From a virus: DNA of 64,000 nt. The stretch covers positions 124,001 to 188,000 of the IMG/VR virus record IMGVR_UViG_3300044712_000810; one strand, written 5' to 3'. Below the pieces are notes generated by a model. It searched no databases and was not told the DNA's origin. It saw only the letters and a list, made by a program, of their open reading frames with translations. The position numbers and the translations under genes are program-made. Shown piece after piece: positions 33,657 to 40,786 of the stretch (position 1 is the first letter of the stretch; the number at the start of each line of letters is the position of its first letter).

Positions 33657-33665
33657 TATAGAAAT
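33657..33665 (+). promoter_or_regulatory. Early-type TATAGAAAT motif
   Basis: TATAGAAAT 22 bases upstream of the 33688 ATG with AAGGAGG between; divergent from the coiled-coil gene. Confidence 0.82.
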
Positions 33666-33687
33666 ATTAAATAAACAAGGAGGAAAC

Positions 33688-33972
33688 ATGTATCCGACTC
33701 TTGAAGACTGGCACATCACTAAACGTGATGGTTTTAGATTTCCCTGTTTAAGAGGAAAAGTTTTTAATCATCCAACATCTCATTTGAATGGTAAAGTAAT
33801 CGATACTTCACCAATATTACAAATAACACCAAACAAAGATATAGCTAGAACTGAATCTAGACTATATAAACTTGGGCGGTATGATGCTGTTACCCAATTA
33901 AAAACATTGGTTGAATTTCCAGATCTTGAGGAGGAAATTCTCACATTACCATATGTTAAAATTGATGACTAA
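33688..33972 (+). CDS. Hypothetical early protein
   Basis: A 94-residue protein (RDGFRFPCLRGKVFNHPTSH, LYKLGRYDAVTQLKTLVEFP). The N-terminal 45 residues could form a small beta-barrel. No family recognised. Confidence 0.7.
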   Translation: MYPTLEDWHITKRDGFRFPCLRGKVFNHPTSHLNGKVIDTSPILQITPNKDIARTESRLYKLGRYDAVTQLKTLVEFPDLEEEILTLPYVKIDD

Positions 33973-33975
33973 ACA

Positions 33976-34003
33976 AGGGGAGGATACCCTCCCCTTTCTT
34001 ATT
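33976..34003. terminator. Bidirectional terminator
   Basis: AAGGGGAGG-ATA-CCCTCCCCTT followed by TCTTATT; it separates convergent genes. Confidence 0.85.
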
Positions 34004-35198
34004 ATAATATACTATTACGAACCATATCAGCTATTGGGCCTCTTGAGTTCTTACCTTTAAGTACTATATGTCCGTATGTTGGTTGACCTTTAAATGCGCG
34101 AACAGTCCAGTTAAGACCGTTATTACTTTCATTAAGTATTGGCGCATCTATTTGTTCAACGTCACCGAGACATACTACACGAACATTTTCACCCATACGT
34201 GATAATATAACTTTCATTTCTTGTCTAGAGAAGTTCTGACATTCGTCAACAATTACAAATGCATTGTCAATGTTCATACCACGAATATAGTTTAATGGTA
34301 AGAACTCAAAAAACTTTTTATTGAATTCTAAATCAGGTGCTTTTGGATCATGAAATAGTTTATTTGCAGGACGAAGATCATGCAGTTTAAGAACTAAATC
34401 ATGAATTGCACGTGCATATGGTTCAACTTTTTCATCAACATTACCAGGTAAGAAACCAAGTTTTTCACTACCAACATCAATGTGATGTTTTAATATAAAT
34501 ATTTTTTTGAATTTTTTCTTTTCGAGAACCCAATATAATGCGGTTGCTAATGCAATAAAAGTTTTACCATAACCTGCACTTGATTGAATACTTACTAAAT
34601 CAAGTTTTTCATTTAATAACAATTCCATTGCTGCGTTCTGATATGGTGTTTTTGGTTTTACAGTCCATATTGCATTTTCATAATCTATTGCTTTTTCTTT
34701 ACTACTATCCCAGTACTTTAATTTACCATCCACCCAATAGAAACAATTATTAATATATGTTTCTGTATTTATATCAATGAATCCAGTATATAACTGTGAT
34801 TCCGATTTATATGGATGACTATCCTTAAAGTCTTGTGTTTCAATACCAAGTTTAATGGCCTTAAACTTTAAAATGCGATCATTGGTTACGAATATGAATG
34901 GTTCGCCAAGATCTTTATTCTCTTGTAAAAATGAGACCATATCATTCAGTATTTTATTATCTTTCTTACTTGTTGACTTATAGTCTATGACTATGATTTC
35001 GTTTTGAAACTTAATTAGTTCGTCTGTAACCTCTTTAATTATATGAGAAATGCGTGGGTTTTTCTTTAATCCATCGAGTTCTTCGATTGTTTCAGCAGAC
35101 AAATAAATGTCATTCTCTGAACCGTTTCTAAGAATTTCAATAGATTTAGGATTATCAATAAGTACGCTTGTGTCAACACAGTAACTTTTTTTAGACAT
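34002..35198 (-). CDS. phoH: PhoH-like ATPase with PIN domain
   Basis: A 398-residue protein of the PIN-PhoH type. Residues 1-130 are a PIN-like nuclease domain (KSYCVDTSVLIDNPKSIEIL, FVTNDRILKFKAIKLG). The PhoH ATPase follows: Walker A at about 206-213 (SSAGYGKTFIALA), a phosphate-binding loop (GFLPGNVDEKVEPYARAI), Walker B (AFVIVDECQNFSRQE) and a C-terminal arginine region (LKGKNSRGPIADMVRN). PhoH is common in large phages and is linked to RNA metabolism and stress. It is on the late strand with no early motif. Confidence 0.95.
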   Translation of the reverse strand: MSKKSYCVDTSVLIDNPKSIEILRNGSENDIYLSAETIEELDGLKKNPRISHIIKEVTDELIKFQNEIIVIDYKSTSKKDNKILNDMVSFLQENKDLGEPFIFVTNDRILKFKAIKLGIETQDFKDSHPYKSESQLYTGFIDINTETYINNCFYWVDGKLKYWDSSKEKAIDYENAIWTVKPKTPYQNAAMELLLNEKLDLVSIQSSAGYGKTFIALATALYWVLEKKKFKKIFILKHHIDVGSEKLGFLPGNVDEKVEPYARAIHDLVLKLHDLRPANKLFHDPKAPDLEFNKKFFEFLPLNYIRGMNIDNAFVIVDECQNFSRQEMKVILSRMGENVRVVCLGDVEQIDAPILNESNNGLNWTVRAFKGQPTYGHIVLKGKNSRGPIADMVRNSIL

Positions 35199-35240
35199 AT
35201 AAAGGCCTTTTGTTAAATTTTTATCACAATCCCAGTACGC

Positions 35241-35405
35241 CTAATCCTGATCATGATATTTTTTTGGGTTATAAAATCTCCAATCTTTTTCACCAATTTT
35301 TTTTAATTCTTCAATTTTATTTTTAATATATTGTTTATGTTCTTCTAAATCTTCATCACAACTGGAACCGAGAATTCTTTCAGATCCATTAGAATTGGAG
35401 TCCAT
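35241..35405 (-). CDS. Small charged protein overlapping the phosphoesterase gene
   Basis: A 54-residue protein. The ATG at 35405 lies inside the end of the phosphoesterase gene in another frame, with AAGGA eight bases upstream. The body is helical and Lys/Glu-rich (EEHKQYIKNKIEELKKI) and ends FYNPKKYHDQD. It fills the otherwise empty gap before phoH. Confidence 0.5.
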   Translation of the reverse strand: MDSNSNGSERILGSSCDEDLEEHKQYIKNKIEELKKIGEKDWRFYNPKKYHDQD

Positions 35406-36136
35406 GTATAACGTCCTTTTTCATCAATGTCAAAAACAGTCATACCAAAATCAACAAGACCAGAACATTTACGAACTCCGTATTTACTCCCTGGTCCTTG
35501 AAGAGCTGGTAATGTTATTGCCAACCAATCTGCGCCACCACAGAATGTATGATAATGGACGTGTGATCTTAATATAATGTCTGCCTTAGGTGCACCATCA
35601 TGATATGACCAAAGCATATTCCACAAACGATCTTTTGCTATTGCTGTATGTCTAGCTTGTGGACTACTACTAGATCCTATATGATGTTTTACATCGAAAA
35701 TTTTTCCATTGCAATCCATCCATTCATGTCCACCTATGGTGGCATTTAATGATCTTGCAATACTTTCTTCTGCATCTTCTCCATCTGGACTTACATGATA
35801 TGGTGTTCCAAAAGTCATTGCAATTCTTTTGGCTTTTGCAACTTCAATTGATTGTACCGCCATATCACACTGAGTTTGTATAGATGAAGATACAAGTTCA
35901 GTACCACCTGATCTTTCACCTTTACCTTCTATACTATCTCCATTAACAATTAACAAATCAATTGGTCCAAGATCCGTTATTTTATTAACATACCAGTTCC
36001 ACATATGTTTTTGAATCTTTGCAATCCTATCACGCTTCGGATATTTGCCATCACTGTCTGTCCACTGAAAACTCGGTGGTGTAAGACCAACATAATGGCC
36101 ACTATGTAGATCTCCTATTGCAACTATTCTTTTCAC
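35345..36136 (-). CDS. Calcineurin-like metallophosphoesterase
   Basis: A 263-residue enzyme distinct from the one at 10847. Metal motifs: D9-x-H11 (VAIGDLHSGH), LIVNGDSIEGKGERSGG, and RSHVHYHTFCGGADW. A His after MTFGTPYHVSPDGEDAE occupies the GNHD position, so the usual Asn-His is changed. DNA-repair nucleases of the SbcD/Mre11 type share this fold, but no cap domain is seen. The substrate is unknown. Late strand. Confidence 0.85.
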   Translation of the reverse strand: MKRIVAIGDLHSGHYVGLTPPSFQWTDSDGKYPKRDRIAKIQKHMWNWYVNKITDLGPIDLLIVNGDSIEGKGERSGGTELVSSSIQTQCDMAVQSIEVAKAKRIAMTFGTPYHVSPDGEDAEESIARSLNATIGGHEWMDCNGKIFDVKHHIGSSSSPQARHTAIAKDRLWNMLWSYHDGAPKADIILRSHVHYHTFCGGADWLAITLPALQGPGSKYGVRKCSGLVDFGMTVFDIDEKGRYTWTPILMDLKEFSVPVVMKI

Positions 36137-36210
36137 AAAGAAACTCCTGTTTTTGTTATTTTACAGTACTACACACGCCTTCAAAAGAATTTTAATATTC
36201 AATTTACTCA

Positions 36211-36219
36211 TATAGAAAT
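36211..36219 (+). promoter_or_regulatory. Early-type TATAGAAAT motif
   Basis: TATAGAAAT 65 bases upstream of the 36285 ATG. The leader contains a GTATAC-AGTA-GTATAC hairpin at 36230-36245. Confidence 0.8.
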
Positions 36220-36284
36220 ATAATATATAGTATACAGTAGTATACAAAAAATTACTATGCCCCAAAAGGGCAAAGGGGTTCAAA

Positions 36285-36911
36285 ATGAACGTCATTCGCA
36301 CTGCCCTTCTGGGCATGGCTATGGTACTGGTCTTTATGACCGGAAGCGCTTTCGCGCAATTTGAGGACTTGTTCCTCAAGCAAACTGAAACCATCCCTCA
36401 GGAAGGTGCCTTTGCCAAGAGTGGGTGGGGCGGCAGCATCAACACCGGTTCTTCCGGAGTTGCATACTCCGGAGACTTCAACGCCGTAAAGGCTGCGATT
36501 AAGACTCCTCAACAGGCGTCTGCCTACATGGCTGAAAATTTCACCTATGGGTGGGATACTCGCTATGGTGGCTTCAAGTCCACTCCTCCGGCAGAGGTGA
36601 ACTCCACGAAGTGGGGTTCATGCAAGGAATTCACATCGTTCTTCGATGCGGTTTTGGCTGATGACGGAATCCAGGTCCAACCAGTGATGGTGAGATATGG
36701 CTCTGGAGACTCGTCGTATCATATCATGTCGGTTGCGACTTACAACGGAGGTGCATACCTTCAGAGTAACCAGGACATCTGGTCTGTTGGCAGCAACCAG
36801 CAGATCATTGATCTGGCAAGTGGCAACCTGCCCGGCGGCGTCATTCCCTTCAAGGGAGGTGGCGAGATGATCAGGTATTACCCGCAGGGTACTACCAACT
36901 TCACACCGTAA
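36285..36911 (+). CDS. Exported transglutaminase-like cysteine protein
   Basis: A 208-residue protein with a clear Sec signal (residues 1-25, LLGMAMVLVFMTGSAFA). The middle has a transglutaminase-like triad order: Cys in KWGSCKEFTSFFDAVL, His in SSYHIMSVATY and Asp in SNQDIWSV. Such proteins are cysteine peptidases or amidases of the periplasm; LapG-type members cut surface adhesins. Which bond is cut is not readable here. Base composition is GC-rich compared with neighbours. It has its own early motif and terminator, so it acts on the envelope of the infected cell early on. Confidence 0.75.
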   Translation: MNVIRTALLGMAMVLVFMTGSAFAQFEDLFLKQTETIPQEGAFAKSGWGGSINTGSSGVAYSGDFNAVKAAIKTPQQASAYMAENFTYGWDTRYGGFKSTPPAEVNSTKWGSCKEFTSFFDAVLADDGIQVQPVMVRYGSGDSSYHIMSVATYNGGAYLQSNQDIWSVGSNQQIIDLASGNLPGGVIPFKGGGEMIRYYPQGTTNFTP

Positions 36912-36919
36912 CCTTAATA

Positions 36920-36955
36920 AGGGGCGCGCTCGTAAGGGCGCCTCTTCTTTTTAGT
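36920..36955 (+). terminator. Rho-independent terminator
   Basis: GGGGCGC with an 8-base loop and GGGCGCCTC, then TTCTTTTTAG. Confidence 0.8.
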
Positions 36956-36970
36956 TATTTGAAGATTTCA

Positions 36971-36979
36971 TATAGAAAT
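36971..36979 (+). promoter_or_regulatory. Early-type TATAGAAAT motif
   Basis: TATAGAAAT 22 bases upstream of the 37002 ATG with AAGGAGG between. Confidence 0.82.
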
Positions 36980-37001
36980 ATTAAAATAACAAGGAGGCAT
37001 C

Positions 37002-37229
37002 ATGCAACCCATTTTAGTGAAGAAAGTGCAATTCAAGAAGACACATTTAGGTGTCGTCGTTTCTGCAACTTCCAAAAGCGATCTTCAAGTTGAAGGAACT
37101 GTTCGTGAAATTGACTACGCGTATAGACGCATAACTCTCTTAGGTGGCACAGTTCTCACAGCAACAAACGATGTTAAGGAATACACATTCCTTGATCTGT
37201 TGATGGTTCCGTTGTTCCTTAATGGTTAA
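37002..37229 (+). CDS. Small beta-rich early protein
   Basis: A 75-residue protein; VEGTVREIDYAYRRITLLGG resembles a small beta-barrel of the Sm/SH3 kind. No family recognised. Confidence 0.7.
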   Translation: MQPILVKKVQFKKTHLGVVVSATSKSDLQVEGTVREIDYAYRRITLLGGTVLTATNDVKEYTFLDLLMVPLFLNG

Positions 37230-37238
37230 CACATATTC

Positions 37239-37261
37239 CCGAAGTCCTTCGGGACTTTGGT
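37239..37261 (+). terminator. Intercistronic hairpin
   Basis: CCGAAGTCC-TTCG-GGACTTTGG directly followed by the RBS of the next gene (AGGAGG). With no T-run, it is more likely an attenuator or an RNA-stability stem than a full terminator. Confidence 0.55.
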
Positions 37262-37272
37262 TAGGAGGTTAA

Positions 37273-37878
37273 ATGAACGTCGAATTTGATTTGGGTTGGA
37301 TTATCGGCAGCATCATTGTAATATATTTCGTTAAGGATTTTCTACTTGAATTGCTTGAAGATATTGTTAATATTTTCAGAAGGAAGCCTGAACCAGTTCC
37401 AACATATATACCACGTTTAAAAGTTCCAACATTTCCACAATGGCCAGATCTTCCAAGAGATATGTCGCCCGGTGTATGGACATCTACAACAACTACAACC
37501 GAACGTGAGTTCGAAGCTGGAGAAAAATATATGGCATTGCACATTGTTCATCAAGACTACAGTGGACAAGATTTTGAAGGAACAGTATTTGATGGATGCA
37601 TTTTCGAATATGTCACGTTTCGTGAATGTGACTGTCGAAATGTAAACTTCATCAACTGTCAATTCAACAATGTGTATTTTCCTGAATCTGACTTGGAAGG
37701 TGCACAGTTTATCAACTGTAATGGACCAGTTGATTATTCCGAAGCAACTGATACAAGAAATATGGTTATTAAAACCATAGAAACTTCCAATTTGGAACCC
37801 ACAAAGAAAGTAACGAGGCCCAGGCTTGTCAGGCCCAGACCTCCTAAGAAAAAGATAAGACTCAGTTTCGAGAAGTAA
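37273..37878 (+). CDS. Membrane-anchored pentapeptide-repeat protein
   Basis: A 201-residue protein. One TM segment spans about residues 7-24 (WIIGSIIVIYFVKDFLLEL). A Pro-rich linker follows. Residues about 95-150 form pentapeptide repeats of the A(D/N)LXX kind (DFEGTVFDGCIFEYVTF, CDCRNVNFINCQFNN, SDLEGAQFINC). A basic tail ends the chain. Pentapeptide proteins can mimic DNA (gyrase inhibitors) or act as scaffolds; the TM anchor favours a membrane scaffold. Confidence 0.82.
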   Translation: MNVEFDLGWIIGSIIVIYFVKDFLLELLEDIVNIFRRKPEPVPTYIPRLKVPTFPQWPDLPRDMSPGVWTSTTTTTEREFEAGEKYMALHIVHQDYSGQDFEGTVFDGCIFEYVTFRECDCRNVNFINCQFNNVYFPESDLEGAQFINCNGPVDYSEATDTRNMVIKTIETSNLEPTKKVTRPRLVRPRPPKKKIRLSFEK

Positions 37879-37880
37879 TA

Positions 37881-37907
37881 AGTGGGGCTTCGGCCCCATT
37901 TTTATTA
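37881..37907. terminator. Bidirectional terminator
   Basis: AGTGGGGC-TTCG-GCCCCATT followed by TTTATT; it separates convergent genes. Confidence 0.88.
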
Positions 37908-38051
37908 TAACTTTTTAACTTTATCAACTGCTTGATCGATTGCACTTTCAGCTTTTTGTTCAGCAACTTGTACTATTTTTTTATTACTATATTTCTTATA
38001 AATAACTAAACCAATAAGAACACCAGCTGTGATAATGATTAATTCCCACAT
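37905..38051 (-). CDS. Small single-pass membrane protein
   Basis: A 48-residue protein. One TM segment (ELIIITAGVLIGLVIY) and a charged helical tail (AEQKAESAIDQAVDKVKKL). GGAG lies nine bases upstream. It follows the TPR gene on the same strand. Confidence 0.65.
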   Translation of the reverse strand: MWELIIITAGVLIGLVIYKKYSNKKIVQVAEQKAESAIDQAVDKVKKL

Positions 38052-38061
38052 ATTAATCTCC

Positions 38062-38886
38062 TTAATAATCTTTAAGATGTTTTGATGAAAAACTTAATGC
38101 TAATTCCGCTTCTTTTAATTCAGGCTTCAATTCAAGAACACGTCGCATACATCTTCTTGAATCTTCCCAATGACCTAATTCAATATGAATACGTCCTAGA
38201 TTAAACCATAGTGCATAATTGTTTGGTTCTATTTCAATTGCTTGATTATATAATTCAATAGCACGATCATGCTTTTTTGTTTTTCTTAACACTTGACCTA
38301 ACCTAGAATAATTATGAACAGCAGTAGGATTTAATTCAATACAACGTTCTAAAAATGTTATTGATTCTATATGTCCACTTTTAAATAATACATCCGCCAT
38401 TTCATTAATAGTATCATAATCATCAGGATATTCATTTAGTAGTTTTGTAAACTGTGATAATGCCCCATCAAATTTACGTGTTTCATATAATCTTTTTGCT
38501 TTAGTCAATCGATTCATCTTTTCCATACATTCAAAAATCATTTCTTCATCTTGTTGTTTATTATATAATTCATTAAGTTTAGGGGGCAAAGATCTTAAAA
38601 CGTTAAACATTTCATGTTCTTTACCGTATTTATAATCAAAAATTATATTTAATTGTTTAATATATTTATTAAGTGATATTAAATGTATTGCTCTTTCAAA
38701 TAGTTCTTGAAATTCTTTTCGTTCTTGTATAAACATTTCTTTATTTAATTTAGAAAATACATATAAACTAAATATGACTTGTTTTATTATGACTTCTATA
38801 TTTTTTTCACGTACAGTAGCAGTAATATTTAATAAATATCCTTTTGCCGTTTTAATTAAGTTTCGTGGGTTTTTATCATTGTCCAT
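38062..38886 (-). CDS. TPR-repeat protein
   Basis: A 274-residue protein. The N-terminal half is a helical domain of unknown type. Residues about 130-265 carry four TPR units, e.g. YETRKFDGALSQFTKLLNEY, YSRLGQVLRKTKKHDRAIEL and LWFNLGRIHIELGHWED. TPRs mediate protein-protein contacts. The TPR style is like that of the receiver-TPR gene at the left edge. Late strand, no early motif. Confidence 0.85.
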   Translation of the reverse strand: MDNDKNPRNLIKTAKGYLLNITATVREKNIEVIIKQVIFSLYVFSKLNKEMFIQERKEFQELFERAIHLISLNKYIKQLNIIFDYKYGKEHEMFNVLRSLPPKLNELYNKQQDEEMIFECMEKMNRLTKAKRLYETRKFDGALSQFTKLLNEYPDDYDTINEMADVLFKSGHIESITFLERCIELNPTAVHNYSRLGQVLRKTKKHDRAIELYNQAIEIEPNNYALWFNLGRIHIELGHWEDSRRCMRRVLELKPELKEAELALSFSSKHLKDY

Positions 38887-38915
38887 GTTTACCCTTTTAA
38901 TATTCTAAATTTTCA

Positions 38916-38924
38916 TATAGAAAT
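38916..38924 (+). promoter_or_regulatory. Early-type TATAGAAAT motif
   Basis: TATAGAAAT 78 bases upstream of the GTG at 39003. Probably also drives the permuted tRNA genes downstream. Confidence 0.8.
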
Positions 38925-39002
38925 AGTATTAGTGTACGACGAAGGTCGTAGCAAACTCATTTGTTTGTTTATTTTATTGTAAAACTCAAGGAGAACAATA
39001 CC

Positions 39003-39755
39003 GTGGCAAAACTACACGAACTACTGGCAGCTGAAAAAGACGTTAAGACCAAATCACAAAAACTCGTGATCGAAGCAAAAGACACATTCGGCAAGAAGCA
39101 TGATCACTTCACCGGCTTTACAAAGACGTATAAGCCGAAGAATGATGAAGACGCTTATGAAGCTGAAGCACTCAGCGAATCAAAAGAAATGGTTACGACC
39201 GTTGGTCGTAAACTGAATTATCTTCTTGCAAACATGGTTGATGCCATTGATATTGCATATCAGAAAGATTTGACGAACAGAGTGGCAAAAGCAGATATTA
39301 CCGTTGATGGCATTGTCATCGCATCGGACGTACCTGCAACCACACTGTTGCATCTTGAAGATCAGCTTCGCGAACTTCGTGATGTCTGTGACAAGATCCC
39401 GACACTGAAGCCTGGTATCAAGTGGGTGCTCGATGCATCTCTTGGTGAAGGCGTCTATGTCACTGAAAAGCCTGAGGTGAAAATCCGTACAAAGAAGCAA
39501 ACTGTTTACAAGACTGTCGCCCAGGCCACCGACAAACACGCCGCACAAGTTGTGGCTGAAATGCAAGATGTGAACATCGGTAAGTATGAAGAAATTCATA
39601 CTTCCGGTATGATCACTCCTGCAGATAAATCAAAACAAATGGATAAGATCGAGAAACTCATCGCAGCCGTCAAAAGGGCTCGTGCTCGTGCAAACGAACA
39701 GGAAGTCGCTTCTGGCGAGATTGCAAAGAAGCTTTTCGATTATATTACGCAGTAA
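39003..39755 (+). CDS. Conserved DUF7873-like protein
   Basis: A 250-residue protein. The GTG at 39003 has AAGGAG ten bases upstream and the chain then reads (M)AKLHELLAAEKDVKT. The layout matches a widespread family of about 240 residues: N-terminal AKL.ELLA.EK, GFTKTYKPKNDED, a central dimer-like part and a C-terminal KIEKLIAAVKRARARANE. The function is unknown; it is also found in actinobacterial and other phages. Codons are GC-rich, so it is probably abundant. It is followed by the permuted tRNAs with no terminator between. Confidence 0.78.
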   Translation: MAKLHELLAAEKDVKTKSQKLVIEAKDTFGKKHDHFTGFTKTYKPKNDEDAYEAEALSESKEMVTTVGRKLNYLLANMVDAIDIAYQKDLTNRVAKADITVDGIVIASDVPATTLLHLEDQLRELRDVCDKIPTLKPGIKWVLDASLGEGVYVTEKPEVKIRTKKQTVYKTVAQATDKHAAQVVAEMQDVNIGKYEEIHTSGMITPADKSKQMDKIEKLIAAVKRARARANEQEVASGEIAKKLFDYITQ

Positions 39756-39813
39756 TCGCTTAACAGCGTTACAAATATGGCCAAACTCATTGTGACTGCC
39801 AAGTAATACTCAG

Positions 39814-39890
39814 AGAGGAGACTGCGGTTCGAATCCGCACCGGATGCCCAAAAAACATCATCCGGTCGTCTAGCGGCTTAGGATGCCTCT
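39814..39890 (+). tRNA. Circularly permuted tRNA gene A (3' half first), Glu-like
   Basis: The 3' half (39814-39850) has anticodon-stem strand AGAGG, variable AGAC, T-arm TGCGG-TTCGAAT-CCGCA, acceptor CCGGATG, C and CCA. After an 8-base linker (39851-39858) comes the 5' half (39859-39890): acceptor CATCCGG, T8-C9, D-arm GTCTAGCGGCTTAGGAT, G26 and anticodon-stem strand CCTCT. Acceptor (7/7), anticodon (5/5) and T stems pair perfectly, so all cloverleaf parts exist in swapped order. The break is in the anticodon loop; bases next to it (CTCAG before AGAGG) suggest C-U-C (Glu), but U33 is not obvious and the junction is uncertain. Flanks pair: 39799-39804 with 39898-39903, and 39778-39784 with 39931-39937. 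Confidence 0.8.
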
Positions 39891-39984
39891 TAACCTAACT
39901 TGGTTCAATCTCAAATTCAAATTCAAATTATTGGCCAACAAGCTGAAAGGCTTAAAAGAAACTATTTCAAAATTGGTTCGACCG

Positions 39985-40091
39985 ACCATCGCTCAGGCGC
40001 GGGTTCAAATCCCGTGGGGACCTCCAAAATGCTGGGAGTTTATATTCCTAGTATTCTGGGTCCCCTAGTTCAGTGGTAGAACGGAGTCATT
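39985..40091 (+). tRNA. Circularly permuted tRNA gene B (3' half first), Gly-like
   Basis: The 3' half (39985-40026) has CGCTC, variable AGGC, T-arm GCGGG-TTCAAAT-CCCGT, acceptor GGGGACC, discriminator T and CCA. A 32-base linker follows. The 5' half (40059-40091) has acceptor GGTCCCC, T8-A9, D-arm GTTCAGTGGTAGAAC, G26 and GAGTC-A-T-T. Acceptor and D stems pair fully. U33 plus bases CC from the 3' half give N-C-C (Gly), and the T discriminator fits Gly; 31-39 is a C-C mismatch. The flanks form a long helix: 39964-39969 with 40118-40123, 39972-39975 with 40112-40115, 39976-39979 with 40107-40110 and 39982-39984 with 40102-40104. Confidence 0.78.
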
Positions 40092-40160
40092 AAACTTACT
40101 TCGGAAGAACGCAATACTGAAATGTTTTGCCAAATATCTCAAAGATATTACCCAACAATA

Positions 40161-40203
40161 GGGGGTCGCGCAGGGTAGCGCGGCCTCCACCATTTTTTAT
40201 TTA
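40161..40203 (+). terminator. Terminator after the permuted tRNA unit
   Basis: GGGGGTCGCGC-AGGGTA-GCGCGGCCTCC stem (11 bp with G-U pairs) followed by ACCATTTTTTATTTAT. Confidence 0.82.
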
Positions 40204-40214
40204 TCCAAGTTTCA

Positions 40215-40223
40215 TATAGAAAT
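40215..40223 (+). promoter_or_regulatory. Early-type TATAGAAAT motif
   Basis: TATAGAAAT 19 bases upstream of the 40243 ATG with AGGAGG between. Confidence 0.82.
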
Positions 40224-40242
40224 ATAACCTGTAGGAGGGACT

Positions 40243-40455
40243 ATGGACACATCAAAATTTAAGATTTCGTACATGATCAACGGCCTTCCGGTTTACGATG
40301 TTAGATCTGGTGAAACACATGAGTTGTGGAAAACTGGTCGTAACTGTAAGAATATTGGGCTTACTGAAAGTGAAGCCCACAACGTATTAGATCAACAATT
40401 TAAAGGAATTTCATCCGAACAATTCGACGAGTTCTGGGAAGGTTACCACAACTAG
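40243..40455 (+). CDS. Small early protein
   Basis: A 70-residue protein (FKISYMINGLPVYDVRSGET, SSEQFDEFWEGYHN), alpha/beta and acidic at the end. Function unknown. First gene of a two-gene unit. Confidence 0.72.
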   Translation: MDTSKFKISYMINGLPVYDVRSGETHELWKTGRNCKNIGLTESEAHNVLDQQFKGISSEQFDEFWEGYHN

Positions 40456-40464
40456 GAGACGTTC

Positions 40465-40749
40465 ATGCGCTGGGAAAAAACAGGACACATGTCTGAACAA
40501 CTTCGAATTACACCAACAATGGTGGTTGAAGTTTTTCAAGGTACTGTTCAATGCAGTTCCGCAACATGGGTTGGAGTAAAATTCTGCGATAAATTAATTA
40601 AAGATGGCGGAACATTCGAAGAAGCCAAAAGATTCGCAGAAGCGTGGATTAAACATGAAATTGCCAGAGCTGTAGAATCCGTTAAAATAATGGAAGCCCC
40701 TGGAGAACATATACCTGTTGTAAATGTTCTCTATCGGCCAGAAGATTAA
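40465..40749 (+). CDS. Hypothetical early protein
   Basis: A 94-residue protein with GGAG upstream. KLIKDGGTFEEAKRFAEAWI is a clear amphipathic helix; the end is beta-like. No family recognised. Confidence 0.72.
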   Translation: MRWEKTGHMSEQLRITPTMVVEVFQGTVQCSSATWVGVKFCDKLIKDGGTFEEAKRFAEAWIKHEIARAVESVKIMEAPGEHIPVVNVLYRPED

Positions 40750-40753
40750 CAGT

Positions 40754-40786
40754 GGGGGCGAGAGCCCCCATTTACTTTATTTTTGC
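40754..40786. terminator. Terminator between convergent genes
   Basis: GGGGGC-GAGA-GCCCCC followed by ATTTACTTTATTTTT. Confidence 0.85.

Noticed and set aside
39883-40068. Reading frame over the permuted tRNA region
   Set aside because: It has no RBS and runs across tRNA arms; the frame is incidental.
39891-40160. Complete group I intron flanking the permuted tRNAs
   Set aside because: The sequence AAGATATTACCC resembles an S-element, but there is not enough length for P3-P8 on either side. A reduced or different splicing element remains possible.
40161-40195. A third tRNA piece (D-arm-like GCGC-AGGGTA-GCGC next to CCACC)
   Set aside because: It forms one continuous 11-bp stem followed by a T-run, so a terminator explains it better; no matching acceptor strand or T-arm was found.
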